Of a stretch of DNA of 64,000 bases, positions 10,501-19,377 are shown in pieces. The stretch's first letter is position 1; each line of letters starts with the position of its first letter. The DNA comes from Vibrio navarrensis. GTDB lineage: Bacteria > Pseudomonadota > Gammaproteobacteria > Enterobacterales > Vibrionaceae. The stretch is taken from contig NZ_JMCG01000002.1 in NCBI RefSeq assembly GCF_000764325.1, positions 868,001 through 932,000 of the forward strand, given 5' to 3'. The translations under genes were made by a program, and so were the position numbers. Under the pieces are notes generated by a model. That model ran no database searches, was not told where the DNA came from, and worked only from the letters and a program-made list of their open reading frames with translations.

Positions 10501-11007
10501 ATGAATGGCCTTATGTCACAAGAAATGGAATTTACCTTACGCCCGATAACCCTTGAGGATAACGCCTCAATAGCCCATGTGATTCGCCAAGTCTCGGCCG
10601 AATATGGCTTAACCGCCGATAAAGGCTACAGCGTCGCCGATCCGACACTGGACGATTTGTACAGTGTCTACAAACAGCCACGCGCTGCGTACTGGGTGGT
10701 GGAACATCAAGGCGAAGTGGTCGGGGGCGGTGGCTTCTCACCGCTCAGCGGCGCCGAGCATATCTGTGAACTGCAAAAAATGTATTTTTTACCCATTTGC
10801 CGCGGCCAAGGGCTGGCCAAGCAAATCATCGCCTTGTGTAAAGCGTTGGCGAAAGACATGGGCTATCAACAATGCTATCTTGAAAGCACCGCCAACTTGA
10901 AAGAAGCGCTGGCACTGTATGAAAAAGTTGGCTTTCGCCATCTCGATGCACCACTGGGCAACACCGGTCACGACGCCTGTGAAGTGGTGATGATCACAGA
11001 GCTCTAA
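10501..11007 (+). CDS. GNAT-family N-acetyltransferase
   Basis: This 168-residue protein has the GNAT fold signature. The acetyl-CoA binding motif A appears as [19 protein letters not shown] (about residues 96-114), with the R/QxxGxG/A pattern as RGQGLA. It is followed by a C-terminal [18 protein letters not shown] segment, typical of small-molecule or protein acetyltransferases. The acceptor is unknown. No strong ribosome binding site is visible before the ATG at 10501; the ATG at 10513 in the same frame is an alternative start. The stop is one base from the end of the convergent downstream gene, and no terminator hairpin separates them. Confidence 0.85.
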   Translation: MNGLMSQEMEFTLRPITLEDNASIAHVIRQVSAEYGLTADKGYSVADPTLDDLYSVYKQPRAAYWVVEHQGEVVGGGGFSPLSGAEHICELQKMYFLPICRGQGLAKQIIALCKALAKDMGYQQCYLESTANLKEALALYEKVGFRHLDAPLGNTGHDACEVVMITEL

Positions 11008-11008
11008 C

Positions 11009-11809
11009 TCACCACACCCAATGACTGACACAGAGATCTTGGCTAAGCGCCACTGAGAACTCTTGGCGTTGCCCATCGAGTTCCACCGTCAGTGAGTAAA
11101 GATCTCGCGGATCGGGATCGTTGAGATCGGCATAGCGCGGCGCTTCGATATAAAACAGCGCGCAAGCGTGTGCCGCTCTCACATCAATCGGGATCTGATA
11201 CGTCATACCGTTGAATTTCACCGCTGCCGAGACTAAGCCGGGCGCAAAAGTTTGATAATAAAGGTCGACCTTAAACTCACAGCCACCGCCGTGATGCCAG
11301 ATCTGCTCGGTGGTGATGTGATCGAGTCGCACATGGCGGATAAATTGCAGATACGGCACTTGCCAGATGCCGATACGCTCATCGCTTTTGTGATAGGCAT
11401 TAGCCGTCAGTACGCACACATCCGGTTCATCTTCGTCAAACAGTAAGGATTCTTCTTCCTCAAGAAAAAGGATCTCGAAACGATTTCGCCCCAGTTGCAG
11501 ATAAGGCCGGATATCTTTGCGATAGACAAGTTGACTTTGGTCACAATCAAACACCGCTACCCCATTGAGGCGCACCTCAGCATGATAATCAACCCCACCG
11601 AGTACCAGCTCAACCGCCGGAAAGGCCAGCATCGCCTCGTCAACCTCAATGTCATGCATCAAATGCCACTCTTGCTGGGCAATCTCCTGCTCTGAGAGAT
11701 CGTCAGGCAAAATTTGGCTCAGTGGAGCGGGAAAAGTAATGTCATCTTGAGCGATGGAGAGATCAGTCAGAGGAGAAAGTTGCCAAAGGCCGCTAAGCGA
11801 GAGTTGCAT
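11009..11809 (-). CDS. GH2-type sugar-binding domain protein without catalytic domain
   Basis: The protein has 266 residues from the ATG at 11809, where MQLSLSGLWQLSPL resembles the start of GH2 (beta-mannosidase or beta-galactosidase) jelly-roll domains. An open frame continues 29 codons upstream without such similarity. The LVLGGVDYHAEVRLNGVAVF segment matches the family pattern in which the domain presents a substrate-facing loop, and a second beta-rich region follows (about 165-260). There is no TIM barrel and no GH2 acid/base motif, so it is not expected to be a glycosidase. No signal peptide is seen. It may bind a glycan or be a decayed enzyme; I infer only the fold. Confidence 0.6.
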   Translation of the reverse strand: MQLSLSGLWQLSPLTDLSIAQDDITFPAPLSQILPDDLSEQEIAQQEWHLMHDIEVDEAMLAFPAVELVLGGVDYHAEVRLNGVAVFDCDQSQLVYRKDIRPYLQLGRNRFEILFLEEEESLLFDEDEPDVCVLTANAYHKSDERIGIWQVPYLQFIRHVRLDHITTEQIWHHGGGCEFKVDLYYQTFAPGLVSAAVKFNGMTYQIPIDVRAAHACALFYIEAPRYADLNDPDPRDLYSLTVELDGQRQEFSVALSQDLCVSHWVW

Positions 11810-11931
11810 AATGATATTGAGCCAGATCAAATTTGCGCCATTATACGCACATTCGTATCGCAGAAGCGAGACATCGCGGCGTAGATTAATGACCACATAA
11901 TCAAATCATTTGGTGGCGAGCAAAGCAGGCA

Positions 11932-11958
11932 ATAAAAAAGCTGGCGTTTGCCAGCTTT
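11932..11958 (-). terminator. Intrinsic terminator of rraB
   Basis: On the minus strand a stem AAGCTGGC/GCCAGCTT with a 4-base loop is followed by TTTTTTATT, about 12 bp past the rraB stop. Confidence 0.85.
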
Positions 11959-11970
11959 CAAATCAAGCGA

Positions 11971-12393
11971 TTAATCTTCGTAATCGTCGTCTTCGTCATC
12001 ATCAGGGTAAAGTGCGTCTTCGCCTTCGTAGTACGTGCCCCATCCGTCATAAATAATGTCATATTTTTCAGCTAGATGAACCAGTTTCTCAACCTGGGCG
12101 TCAATCGCTTCGGCATCAAGGGCAGATTGCATGGTGGCATCACAGCAAAGCAGGATCTTACCATCTTCGTCTTCAGTCTCTTCCGCTTCCAAAACCTCAA
12201 AACCCATTTTAAAGGCTTCAACCACCGCTTTTTCCAGCGTCTCAAAGTCTTCGGCAAACAGATGGTGCTCAATTTCATACAGAGCATCAGGATCGCTGCC
12301 ATCTTCAAGTAGTGCAGCAATAATATCGCGAGTATCTTCCTTTTGAATCTCGATTAATTCTTCAACTGACAGATATTCATCTTCGTGAGACAT
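11971..12393 (-). CDS. rraB: Regulator of ribonuclease activity B RraB
   Basis: This 140-residue acidic protein binds RNase E and inhibits its activity in the degradosome, changing mRNA decay. The family features are the N-terminal [20 protein letters not shown] helix, a central ferredoxin-like domain, and a C-terminal stretch of Asp and Glu ([12 protein letters not shown]), all seen here. The length is typical. In the same window RNase G (rng) and the RNase E specificity factor CsrD are also encoded, but far away. It is transcribed alone and ends at its own terminator. Confidence 0.93.
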   Translation of the reverse strand: MSHEDEYLSVEELIEIQKEDTRDIIAALLEDGSDPDALYEIEHHLFAEDFETLEKAVVEAFKMGFEVLEAEETEDEDGKILLCCDATMQSALDAEAIDAQVEKLVHLAEKYDIIYDGWGTYYEGEDALYPDDDEDDDYED

Positions 12394-12709
12394 GGTTTAG
12401 CTCCGGAATCGTAACTCTAACTTGGTTCATCGTTAATGCGGTGAAATATGGCATGGATCGAGCGGAAAAGCCACCGACAAACTCTTTTCCCCTTTATCTT
12501 TCTCTGCTGCGGCGAGCAAAAGTCACAAGCACGTCAACTTTGCTACACTAAATTAACAATTTTACCCTTTCAGTAAGATTCAGAAGATCCTACGCGAGCA
12601 AAAACGAACAGCACATAAATATAATTGCCTAAAATTTGCCGCTTCATTCACGATTAAATTCTGTCAAAAAACGAGATTGCGACTAATGGAGCGGCAATAA
12701 GTGCATATT

Positions 12710-12727
12710 ATTGAATGTCTATTCAAT
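12710..12727. promoter_or_regulatory. Candidate ArgR box upstream of arcA
   Basis: The 18-bp sequence ATTGAATGTCTATTCAAT is a perfect 7-bp inverted repeat with a 4-bp centre. It fits the ARG box pattern wnTnAATwwwwATTnAnw except for G and C in the centre. It lies about 230 bp before the arcA start. A clear second box at 3-bp spacing is not evident. Confidence 0.5.
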
Positions 12728-12900
12728 CATTTCCTAAGATTCCTCATCCAAAGAGCAGTAAGTGACGCGCATAAAAACGCATATTTTGCCCTCCAAAATA
12801 AAGAACACCAAAACAGACCATAACTCCAAGATGTAAACAAAAATTAGCAACAAAAACCAAAATTAAAACAAAATGCAGAATTTAAACAAAGTAAAGCGAT

Positions 12901-12929
12901 TTGCATCTTATAGATAAGGTTGTCATAAA
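12901..12929 (+). promoter_or_regulatory. Candidate arcA promoter
   Basis: TTGCAT (12901-12906) and CATAAA (12924-12929) are separated by 17 bp and lie about 30 bp before the start codon. An AAGGA ribosome binding site precedes the ATG. The -10 element is a weak match. Confidence 0.3.
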
Positions 12930-12959
12930 TAGCGGCAGGATAAATTGTAAGGATGCAAA

Positions 12960-14180
12960 ATGAGCAAGCTGTATGTCGGCTCCGAGGTCGGTCAACTACG
13001 ACGAGTGTTGTTAAACCGCCCAGAACGAGCCCTAACCCATCTCACCCCCTCCAATTGCCACGAGTTACTGTTTGATGATGTGTTAGCGGTTGAGGCGGCG
13101 GGCCAAGAACACGATGCGTTTGCCAACACGCTGCGCAGCCAAGGGGTTGAAGTGTTACTGCTGCACGATCTCTTGGTTCAAACCCTAGCCGTGCCGCAAG
13201 CCAAACACTGGCTGCTGAATGTGCAAATTTCGGATTTTCGCTACGGGCCGATTTTCGCCCGCGATCTGCGCCACTATCTCTCTGATATGGACGATGAGCA
13301 TCTGGCGACCATTCTACTTGGCGGATTAGCCTACTCTGAGTTGCCGATCAAATCCGCGTCTATGCTACCAAGAATGAAGCGCCCGCTGGATTTCGTCATT
13401 GAGCCGCTGCCCAACCATCTCTTCACCCGCGACACCTCGTGTTGGGTATACGGAGGCGTGTCACTCAACCCAATGATGAAAGCGGCGCGCCAACGCGAAA
13501 CCAACCATTTGCGCGCGATTTATCATTGGCACCCGACGTTTGCAGGGCAAGATTTCATCAAATACTTCGGTGATGAAGACCTGCACTACGACAACGCCAA
13601 TATCGAAGGCGGCGATGTGCTGGTGATCGGCAAAGGCGCGGTGTTAATCGGTATGTCTGAGCGCACCACGCCACAAGGGGTAGAAAACCTCGCGGCGAGC
13701 CTGTTTAAGTCCGGCCAAGCAAAAGAGGTGATCGCCATTGATCTGCCAAAGCACCGCTCTTGCATGCATTTAGACACCGTCATGACGCACATGGATGTCG
13801 ATACTTTTTCGGTCTATCCAGAAATCATGCGCAAAGATCTCGATACTTGGCGCCTCACACCGCAAGGGAATGGTGAAATGCGCGTCGAGGCATCGCATAA
13901 CTATCTGCATGCTATCGAAACCGCTCTTGGTTTGGATCAGCTCAACATCATCACCACAGGTGGTGACAATTACGAAGCCGAACGCGAGCAGTGGAATGAT
14001 GCCAATAACGTACTGACCGTCAAACCGGGCGTGGTGATTGGCTACGAGCGCAACGTCTACACCAATGAGAAGTATGACAAGGCAGGGATTGAGGTTTTAA
14101 CCATTCCCGGCAATGAACTGGGACGCGGCCGTGGCGGCGCACGCTGCATGAGTTGCCCGATTGAGCGCGATGACATTTAA
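12960..14180 (+). CDS. arcA: Arginine deiminase ArcA
   Basis: This 406-residue enzyme hydrolyses arginine to citrulline and ammonia, the first step of the arginine deiminase pathway. The guanidine-group-modifying fold is shown by the N-terminal [13 protein letters not shown] segment, the EGGDVLVIG motif and the [10 protein letters not shown] motif with the catalytic His. The C-terminal [12 protein letters not shown] holds the nucleophile Cys396. A good ribosome binding site (AAGGA) precedes the ATG. The next gene is an ornithine carbamoyltransferase, but an intrinsic terminator and a separate ArgR-type box lie between them, so they are not a simple operon. No carbamate kinase or arginine/ornithine antiporter gene lies in the adjacent sequence. 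Confidence 0.96.
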   Translation: MSKLYVGSEVGQLRRVLLNRPERALTHLTPSNCHELLFDDVLAVEAAGQEHDAFANTLRSQGVEVLLLHDLLVQTLAVPQAKHWLLNVQISDFRYGPIFARDLRHYLSDMDDEHLATILLGGLAYSELPIKSASMLPRMKRPLDFVIEPLPNHLFTRDTSCWVYGGVSLNPMMKAARQRETNHLRAIYHWHPTFAGQDFIKYFGDEDLHYDNANIEGGDVLVIGKGAVLIGMSERTTPQGVENLAASLFKSGQAKEVIAIDLPKHRSCMHLDTVMTHMDVDTFSVYPEIMRKDLDTWRLTPQGNGEMRVEASHNYLHAIETALGLDQLNIITTGGDNYEAEREQWNDANNVLTVKPGVVIGYERNVYTNEKYDKAGIEVLTIPGNELGRGRGGARCMSCPIERDDI

Positions 14181-14205
14181 TCTCGCTAACTCCCAGTCGT
14201 TTCAA

Positions 14206-14235
14206 CAAAAACCGATGTTTGCGCATCGGTTTTTC
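14206..14235 (+). terminator. Intrinsic terminator after arcA
   Basis: The stem AAAACCGATG/CATCGGTTTT with a 6-base loop and trailing T-rich sequence lies 26 bp after the arcA stop. Confidence 0.85.
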
Positions 14236-14245
14236 CTTACGCAAA

Positions 14246-14263
14246 TAAAAATATTTATTCACA
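14246..14263. promoter_or_regulatory. Candidate ArgR box in the argF promoter
   Basis: TAAAAATATTTATTCACA matches the ARG box pattern wnTnAATwwwwATTnAnw at all but one fixed position. Three bases further on, 14267-14284 is a weaker second match, the usual paired arrangement. The boxes are 40-75 bp before the argF start, where repressor binding would cover the promoter. Confidence 0.55.
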
Positions 14264-14322
14264 AATATAGCATTTATATGTTTTACTAGCGCCATAACTC
14301 TTCATAGAAAAAGGGCTGGCTC

Positions 14323-15327
14323 ATGGCATTTAATCTTCGCAATCGCAATTTTCTCAAGCTGCTGGACTTCTCGCCGAAGGAAATTCAGTTTTTGCTGGAC
14401 CTCTCCGCGCAGCTGAAAAAAGCCAAGTACGCCGGAACCGAGAAGAAAACCTTACAAGGCAAGAACATCGCGCTGATCTTCGAAAAAGCGTCGACCCGTA
14501 CACGCTGCGCCTTTGAAGTGGCCGCTTTTGATCAAGGGGCACAGGTTTCTTACATCGGTCCATCCGGTTCGCAAATCGGTGACAAAGAGTCGATGAAAGA
14601 TACCGCTCGGGTGCTCGGGCGAATGTACGATGGCATTCAGTATCGCGGCTTTGGTCAAGCGATTGTTGAAGAGCTTGGCGCCTACGCAGGCGTGCCAGTG
14701 TGGAACGGCCTGACCGACGAATTCCATCCCACGCAAATTCTTGCTGATTTCCTCACCATGCTAGAGCACGGCCAAGGTAAAGCCTTGCATCAAATCAAAT
14801 TTGCCTATCTTGGCGATGCGCGCAACAACATGGGTAATTCACTCATGGTTGGCGCAGCTAAGATGGGCATGGACATTCGCTTAGTCGCGCCGAAAGCCTT
14901 TTGGCCGGAAGAGGAGTTAGTGGCCCTTTGCCAAACCATTGCCAGCGAAAACGGGGCGAAAATCACCTTGACCGAAAGCGTCGAAGAGGGCGTGACCGGG
15001 TGTGATTTTCTCTACACCGATGTGTGGGTTTCCATGGGCGAAGCACCGCAAGCGTGGGATGAGCGCGTGGCGCTGATGAAGCCGTATCAAGTCAATATGG
15101 CGATGCTCAAGCAAACGGGCAATCCTGCGGTGAAATTTATGCACTGCTTACCCGCCTTCCATAACGATGAAACCGTCATCGGCAAACAAGTGGCGGAAAA
15201 ATATGGGATGAAAGGGCTAGAAGTGACAGAAGAGGTGTTTGAATCAGACCACTCAATTGTCTTTGATGAAGCAGAAAATCGCATGCACACCATCAAAGCG
15301 GTGATGGTGGCAACGCTGGGCAGCTAA
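14323..15327 (+). CDS. argF: Ornithine carbamoyltransferase
   Basis: This 334-residue enzyme joins carbamoyl phosphate and ornithine to give citrulline. In the reverse direction it feeds the arginine deiminase pathway. The carbamoyl phosphate motif STRTR is present (in [13 protein letters not shown]), as are HPTQ and the ornithine-side HCLP motif near the C-terminus. The length is normal. It follows arcA, which could suggest a catabolic ArcB role, but an ArgR-type box directly upstream and the adjacency to pyrBI point to the biosynthetic ArgF. Sequence alone does not settle this. The downstream gap leads into the pyrBI promoter. Confidence 0.93.
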   Translation: MAFNLRNRNFLKLLDFSPKEIQFLLDLSAQLKKAKYAGTEKKTLQGKNIALIFEKASTRTRCAFEVAAFDQGAQVSYIGPSGSQIGDKESMKDTARVLGRMYDGIQYRGFGQAIVEELGAYAGVPVWNGLTDEFHPTQILADFLTMLEHGQGKALHQIKFAYLGDARNNMGNSLMVGAAKMGMDIRLVAPKAFWPEEELVALCQTIASENGAKITLTESVEEGVTGCDFLYTDVWVSMGEAPQAWDERVALMKPYQVNMAMLKQTGNPAVKFMHCLPAFHNDETVIGKQVAEKYGMKGLEVTEEVFESDHSIVFDEAENRMHTIKAVMVATLGS

Positions 15328-15348
15328 CGGAAACACGAGTGAGTTAAT

Positions 15349-15383
15349 CGATTACATTGGCGCGTAAAAGCTTGATGTAATCG
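15349..15383. promoter_or_regulatory. 9-bp inverted repeat before the pyrBI promoter
   Basis: CGATTACAT at 15349-15357 and ATGTAATCG at 15375-15383 form a perfect inverted repeat with a 17-bp spacer. It ends one base before the -35 box of the pyr promoter. It has no T run, so it is more likely an operator or the end of argF mRNA than an intrinsic terminator. Confidence 0.4.
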
Positions 15384-15384
15384 C

Positions 15385-15412
15385 TTGCGCTCACGCGCTT
15401 GATGCGTATAAT
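15385..15412 (+). promoter_or_regulatory. pyrBI promoter
   Basis: TTGCGC (15385-15390) and a consensus TATAAT (15407-15412) are separated by 16 bp, about 29 bp before the leader peptide ATG. Confidence 0.65.
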
Positions 15413-15440
15413 ACCCGGCAATTTGTCCGAGGGTTATGAA

Positions 15441-15548
15441 ATGACAACGCGTTTGACAACCAACACAGCACGACGAGCAGGCACTCAATCTCACCTGCAT
15501 GGCGCTGTTTCTTCTGTCGTTGCATTGACTAATCCGATTGATTTTTAA
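15441..15548 (+). CDS. pyrL: pyrBI leader peptide
   Basis: This 35-codon open frame begins MTTRLTTNTARRAGTQ and ends with a TAA at 15546-15548 that touches the base of the following terminator hairpin. A GAGGGT ribosome binding site precedes the ATG. In E. coli the pyrBI leader peptide couples translation to RNA polymerase pausing: when UTP is low, polymerase pauses, the ribosome catches up and prevents the terminator from forming. The geometry here fits that mechanism. The peptide sequence itself need not be conserved, and I do not claim similarity to E. coli PyrL beyond position and role. Confidence 0.65.
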   Translation: MTTRLTTNTARRAGTQSHLHGAVSSVVALTNPIDF

Positions 15549-15576
15549 AGCCTCCCGTAATGGGAGGCTTTTTTAT
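15547..15576 (+). terminator. pyrBI attenuator
   Basis: The stem AAGCCTCCC/GGGAGGCTT with loop GTAAT is followed by TTTTATT. It lies between the leader peptide and pyrB and overlaps the leader stop codon, as expected for transcription attenuation by pyrimidine supply. Confidence 0.8.
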
Positions 15577-15607
15577 TGCCTGAAACATTCAGATAGGGAA
15601 GACGACT

Positions 15608-16537
15608 ATGACAAACTCGCTTTATAAAAAGCACATTATTTCCATTCCGGAGCTGAGCCGCGCTGAGCTGGAATTGATTGTCAAAACGGCTGGTCAACTC
15701 AAAGCAGAGCCAAATCCAGATCTGATCAAAAACAAAGTGGTGGCGAGCTGCTTCTTCGAGCCTTCAACCCGAACCCGCTTGTCGTTTGAAACGGCGATTC
15801 AGCGCATCGGCGGCGACGTGATTGGCTTTGACGATGGCGGTAACACCTCGCTGGCGAAAAAAGGCGAAACACTGGCCGATTCCGTGCAAGTGATCTCTAA
15901 CTATGTGGATGCGTTTGTCATGCGCCACCCGCAAGAGGGCGCAGCGCGTTTGGCGTCGGAGTTCTCAAACGGCGTGCCCGTGATTAACGCGGGCGATGGC
16001 GCTAACCAGCATCCCACACAAACCCTGCTTGATCTGTTCACCATTTCTGAAACCCAAGGCCGCTTGGACGAGCTCAACGTGGCGTTTGTCGGCGACCTCA
16101 AATATGGCCGCACGGTCCACTCGCTCACTCAAGCACTGGCGAAGTTTAACAACATCCGTTTCTTCTTTGTCGCGCCAGATGCACTGGCGATGCCAGAGTA
16201 CATTCTGGAAGAGTTGGATGAAGCAGGCATCGCCTACAGCGTGCACAACGACATGGACAGCGTGATCCCTGAGTTAGATATTCTCTACATGACCCGCGTG
16301 CAAAAAGAGCGTTTCGATGCCTCGGAATACGTGCACATCAAATCGGCCTACATTCTCACCGCCGCCATGCTGGAAAATGCCCGCGATAACTTGAAAGTGC
16401 TGCACCCGCTGCCACGCGTCGACGAGATCACCACCGATGTGGATAAAACGCCTTACGCCTACTACTTCCAGCAAGCGGGCAACGGCGTGTACGCGCGTGA
16501 AGCCCTGTTGGCCCTAGTTTTGAATGAATCACTGTAA
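15608..16537 (+). CDS. pyrB: Aspartate carbamoyltransferase catalytic subunit PyrB
   Basis: This 309-residue enzyme makes carbamoyl aspartate, the committed step of pyrimidine synthesis. It carries the carbamoyl phosphate motif STRTR (in [15 protein letters not shown]), HPTQ (in [11 protein letters not shown]) and the HPLPR aspartate-side motif near the C-terminus. Together with PyrI it forms the allosteric dodecamer known from enterobacteria. It lies 31 bp after the attenuator and 15 bp before pyrI. Regulation through the leader peptide and attenuator is strongly suggested. Confidence 0.98.
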   Translation: MTNSLYKKHIISIPELSRAELELIVKTAGQLKAEPNPDLIKNKVVASCFFEPSTRTRLSFETAIQRIGGDVIGFDDGGNTSLAKKGETLADSVQVISNYVDAFVMRHPQEGAARLASEFSNGVPVINAGDGANQHPTQTLLDLFTISETQGRLDELNVAFVGDLKYGRTVHSLTQALAKFNNIRFFFVAPDALAMPEYILEELDEAGIAYSVHNDMDSVIPELDILYMTRVQKERFDASEYVHIKSAYILTAAMLENARDNLKVLHPLPRVDEITTDVDKTPYAYYFQQAGNGVYAREALLALVLNESL

Positions 16538-16552
16538 TCGGAGAGAAATAGC

Positions 16553-17014
16553 ATGGAAAAAGAGACAAAATTGCAGGTTGAAGCGATTAAAAACGGTACA
16601 GTGATTGACCACATTCCGGCACAAGTGGGCATTAAGGTGCTGAAACTGTTCGATATGCACAACTCTTCCCAACGCGTCACCATCGGCCTCAATCTGCCCT
16701 CTTCCGCGCTTGGCAGTAAAGATCTGCTCAAAATTGAGAACGTCTTCATCAGTGAAGAACAAGCGCGCAAACTGGCGCTGTATGCCCCGCACGCGACCGT
16801 TAACCAAATCGAAAACTACCACGTGGTGAAGAAACTGGCGCTAGAGTTGCCGGAGTTTGTCAGCGATGTGTTCGAGTGCCCGAACAGCAACTGCATTTCT
16901 CACAACGAGCCCGTGGCCAGCAGCTTTCGCGTATTTGAAAAGAAAGGCGATGTGCGCTTGAAATGCAAATACTGCGAGAAAGTATTTTCACGCGAAATCG
17001 TCACCGAACGTTAA
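16553..17014 (+). CDS. pyrI: Aspartate carbamoyltransferase regulatory subunit PyrI
   Basis: This 153-residue regulatory subunit binds CTP and ATP and couples to PyrB. The N-terminal nucleotide-binding domain begins with [18 protein letters not shown]. The C-terminal zinc domain has four cysteines in the pattern CPNSNC and CKYC, as in the E. coli protein. It is 15 bp downstream of pyrB and has its own GGAGAG ribosome binding site. A terminator follows it. Confidence 0.98.
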   Translation: MEKETKLQVEAIKNGTVIDHIPAQVGIKVLKLFDMHNSSQRVTIGLNLPSSALGSKDLLKIENVFISEEQARKLALYAPHATVNQIENYHVVKKLALELPEFVSDVFECPNSNCISHNEPVASSFRVFEKKGDVRLKCKYCEKVFSREIVTER

Positions 17015-17029
17015 TCGTCACAAGCACTT

Positions 17030-17060
17030 CCCCAGCCTTCGCGGCTGGGGATTTTCTCTT
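17030..17060 (+). terminator. Intrinsic terminator after pyrI
   Basis: CCCCAGCC (17030-17037) pairs with GGCTGGGG (17043-17050), with a TTCGC loop and a T-rich tail. It closes the pyrBI unit before ridA. Confidence 0.85.
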
Positions 17061-17130
17061 TACCAATCATCCCTTTCGCGGCACACTGAAGCCTCTTTTG
17101 TTTTCCCTTCAATCAAGATGGAACATAACA

Positions 17131-17520
17131 ATGACTAAAGTACTTCACACTGATTCGGCGCCTGCGGCCATCGGCCCTTACATTCAAGGCGTTGACCTTG
17201 GCAACATGGTCCTAACTTCAGGCCAGATCCCCGTCAACCCTGCGACTGGCGAAATCCCAGCAGAGATCGCAGCGCAAGCACGTCAGTCGCTCGACAACGT
17301 CAAAGCCGTGGTCGAAGCCTCTGGCCTGAGCGTGGGCGACATCGTAAAAATGACGGTTTTCGTCAAAGATTTAAATGACTTCGGCACAGTGAATGAAGTG
17401 TACGGCAAGTTTTTTGACGAGCACAACGTGGCGCACTACCCAGCTCGCTCTTGCGTAGAAGTGGCTCGCCTACCGAAAGATGTTGGCATCGAAATCGAAG
17501 CGATTGCGGTACGCAAATAA
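17131..17520 (+). CDS. ridA: 2-iminobutanoate/2-iminopropanoate deaminase RidA
   Basis: This 129-residue YjgF/YER057c/UK114 protein hydrolyses reactive enamine/imine intermediates released by PLP enzymes such as threonine dehydratase. The start is the ATG at 17131 (MTKVLHTDSAPAAIGPY), not the upstream in-frame start at 16963, which lies inside pyrI. Characteristic segments are TSGQIPVNPATGEI, the VKMTVFVKDLNDF strand and the C-terminal PARSCVEVARLPKDVGIEIEA (split here around the conserved Arg-Ser). The position after pyrI is conserved in gammaproteobacteria. It is convergent with the next gene, with a shared terminator between. Confidence 0.96.
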   Translation: MTKVLHTDSAPAAIGPYIQGVDLGNMVLTSGQIPVNPATGEIPAEIAAQARQSLDNVKAVVEASGLSVGDIVKMTVFVKDLNDFGTVNEVYGKFFDEHNVAHYPARSCVEVARLPKDVGIEIEAIAVRK

Positions 17521-17555
17521 TCGATTGAGTCGGCTCACAGAGCGCGGCAAAAAGT

Positions 17556-17583
17556 AAGGGTGACACGAGGTCACCCTTTTTTG
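17556..17583. terminator. Bidirectional terminator between ridA and the dehydrogenase gene
   Basis: AAGGGTGAC and GTCACCCTT form a 9-bp stem with a 5-base loop, followed by TTTT on the plus strand. It lies 36 bp after the ridA stop and just past the end of the convergent gene. Confidence 0.8.
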
Positions 17584-17596
17584 TCTCTGCGTGAGG

Positions 17597-18559
17597 TTAC
17601 ACTACGCGATTTAACGCTTCACCGCGCCAAAAAGCGTTAATGTTTTCCATCAGGATCTCGGCCAGTTTGCTGATCGCTGAATCACTGCCCCACGCCACAT
17701 GCGGCGTGAGCAGCAAGTTCGGCAACGCCATGTTCGCCAACAGCGGATTGGTTTCATCGGCAGGCTCTTGGCTAAACACGTCCACGCCCGCACCAGCAAT
17801 CACACCATTTTTCAGCGCAGCGACCAACGCCTGCTCATCGACCAAACCACCTCGGCCAGCATTGAGTAAAATCGCCGATGGCTTCATTTGTGCCAGTTCA
17901 TCCGCGCCAATCAAATTGATCGTGTGCTCAGACAGCGGACAGTGCAAGCTTATGGCGTCACTGTTTTGCAGCACTTCACTAAACGGCAGATACCCCTCGC
18001 GGCACTGCGTCGCCCCTTTGTGCTCAGCAAAAAGCACCTGCATACCCAGCGCTCGCGCCAGTTTGGCGGTGGCTTGGCCCAGTGCACCTGCGCCAATAAT
18101 GCCTAAGATTGTGCCAGCAATATCGCCAATCGGATGGGTAAAAAAGCAGAACTGCTTATCTTTTTGCCAGACGCCAGCGGCAATATCTTGATGATAAGCA
18201 AACAGATTACGTCTTAGGGCAAACAGCATCGCCATCACATGTTCCGGCACTGAGTTGCCCGCATAGCCTCGCACGTTACTCACTGCGATCTGCTTGGCCG
18301 CGCAGTAGTCCACATCTACGTTATTAAACCCGGTGGCTGCCACCGCGATCATGCGCAGATTGGGCAGTTGACTTAACACCGTTTGGTCTAACACCACCTT
18401 ATTGGTGATAACCATGTCGGCCGCTTGCAGGCGCTCCACCACTTGCTCTGGCGAGGTGAGAGGGTACTCAACCCAGTGGTGAGCAAAATCAACTTGCGGC
18501 AGTGGAATGTGAGCGGGAATGGTGGCTCGGTCGAGAAAAACGATAGTGGGCAGTGACAT
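17597..18559 (-). CDS. D-2-hydroxyacid dehydrogenase (NAD-dependent)
   Basis: This 320-residue oxidoreductase belongs to the D-isomer-specific 2-hydroxyacid dehydrogenase family. The Rossmann motif is GAGALG at residues 156-161. The catalytic Arg lies in NAGRGGLVDE, the Glu in FSQEPADE and the His in LTPHVAWGS, so the full catalytic set is present. The closest well-known relatives are glycerate/hydroxypyruvate reductases (HprA-like), and the length fits these. The exact substrate cannot be told from sequence. It ends at a terminator shared with ridA and follows rluA by 36 bp on the same strand. Confidence 0.88.
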   Translation of the reverse strand: MSLPTIVFLDRATIPAHIPLPQVDFAHHWVEYPLTSPEQVVERLQAADMVITNKVVLDQTVLSQLPNLRMIAVAATGFNNVDVDYCAAKQIAVSNVRGYAGNSVPEHVMAMLFALRRNLFAYHQDIAAGVWQKDKQFCFFTHPIGDIAGTILGIIGAGALGQATAKLARALGMQVLFAEHKGATQCREGYLPFSEVLQNSDAISLHCPLSEHTINLIGADELAQMKPSAILLNAGRGGLVDEQALVAALKNGVIAGAGVDVFSQEPADETNPLLANMALPNLLLTPHVAWGSDSAISKLAEILMENINAFWRGEALNRVV

Positions 18560-18595
18560 AGCAACTCCTGTAATGCACTGCCCATCGCTCGTTGA

Positions 18596-19348
18596 TTAAG
18601 GGTTGGACAGCGTTTTGTAATCCGGTAATTTACGCGCAGGATCGTAATAAGAAAAGATCATCTCTTGCGCCTGCGGATAAAAATCACACGGCACAAAGAT
18701 GCTGCGCAGCCAACGATTCTTCGGATGATAAAAGCTCAGCTCAGCGGCATGCAACTCTAAACGTGCAGAAAAGGCGCGCGCTTCACCGCTGGCGTAAAAC
18801 TCATCCCCGACAATCGGATGACCGATGGACTGCATGTGTACGCGCAGTTGGTGCGTACGACCGGTGATCGGCAGTAGGCGCATGATGGTGGTTTTCTCAC
18901 CATTAGGGTGCACTTCACGCTTGGCCACATGGAACTTAGTCTGCGATGGCCTGCCCTCTTCATAACACACTTTCTGCAACGGACGATTTGGCCAGTCGAC
19001 AATCAGCGGCAGATCGATCATGCCTTCATCGGCTTCCACATGGCCCCAAACGCGAGCGTAGTAGATTTTGTGCGTTAAACGGTATTGAAACTGCTTCTTC
19101 AGTGCCGATTCTGCATGTTTGCCTTTGGCGAGCAGCATCAAGCCTGAGGTGGCGAGATCCAAACGGTGTACCACTTGAATGTCTGGATCTTGCTGTTTCA
19201 AACGACTCCAGACGCTGTCGTTGTATTGCGGCAAGCGCCCCGGCACCGACAGCAGGCCAGACGGCTTATTGACCACCAAGATATGCCCATCTTCATAGAC
19301 GATATCTATCCAAGGGTCGGTCGGCGGATGGTATTCAAACTCAGACAT
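18596..19348 (-). CDS. rluA: Dual-specificity pseudouridine synthase RluA
   Basis: This 250-residue enzyme modifies U746 of 23S rRNA and U32 of several tRNAs in E. coli. The RluA-family active-site motif HRLDLATSG is at residues 61-69 with catalytic Asp64. The sequences LPITGRTHQLRVHM and GHPIVGDEFY are also typical. It is about 30 residues longer than the E. coli protein, mainly at the C-terminus. It lies downstream of rapA on the same strand, which is the conserved rapA-rluA order. An 11-bp hairpin lies between the two genes. Confidence 0.93.
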   Translation of the reverse strand: MSEFEYHPPTDPWIDIVYEDGHILVVNKPSGLLSVPGRLPQYNDSVWSRLKQQDPDIQVVHRLDLATSGLMLLAKGKHAESALKKQFQYRLTHKIYYARVWGHVEADEGMIDLPLIVDWPNRPLQKVCYEEGRPSQTKFHVAKREVHPNGEKTTIMRLLPITGRTHQLRVHMQSIGHPIVGDEFYASGEARAFSARLELHAAELSFYHPKNRWLRSIFVPCDFYPQAQEMIFSYYDPARKLPDYKTLSNP

Positions 19349-19377
19349 AAAAGTGTCTCATAACAAAATCAATCAAG

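Larger units (their letters stand above)
12394..12959. other. 566-bp intergenic region upstream of rraB and arcA
   Basis: This AT-rich gap separates the divergent rraB and arcA genes. No convincing open frame or RNA gene is visible. It contains a perfect 7-bp inverted repeat that fits an ArgR box (12710-12727) and a candidate arcA promoter (12901-12929). The arcA side has many A-rich blocks (about 12770-12900) that could be curved. I searched by eye for an FNR-like TTGAT-N4-ATCAA site and did not find a clear one. Confidence 0.6.
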
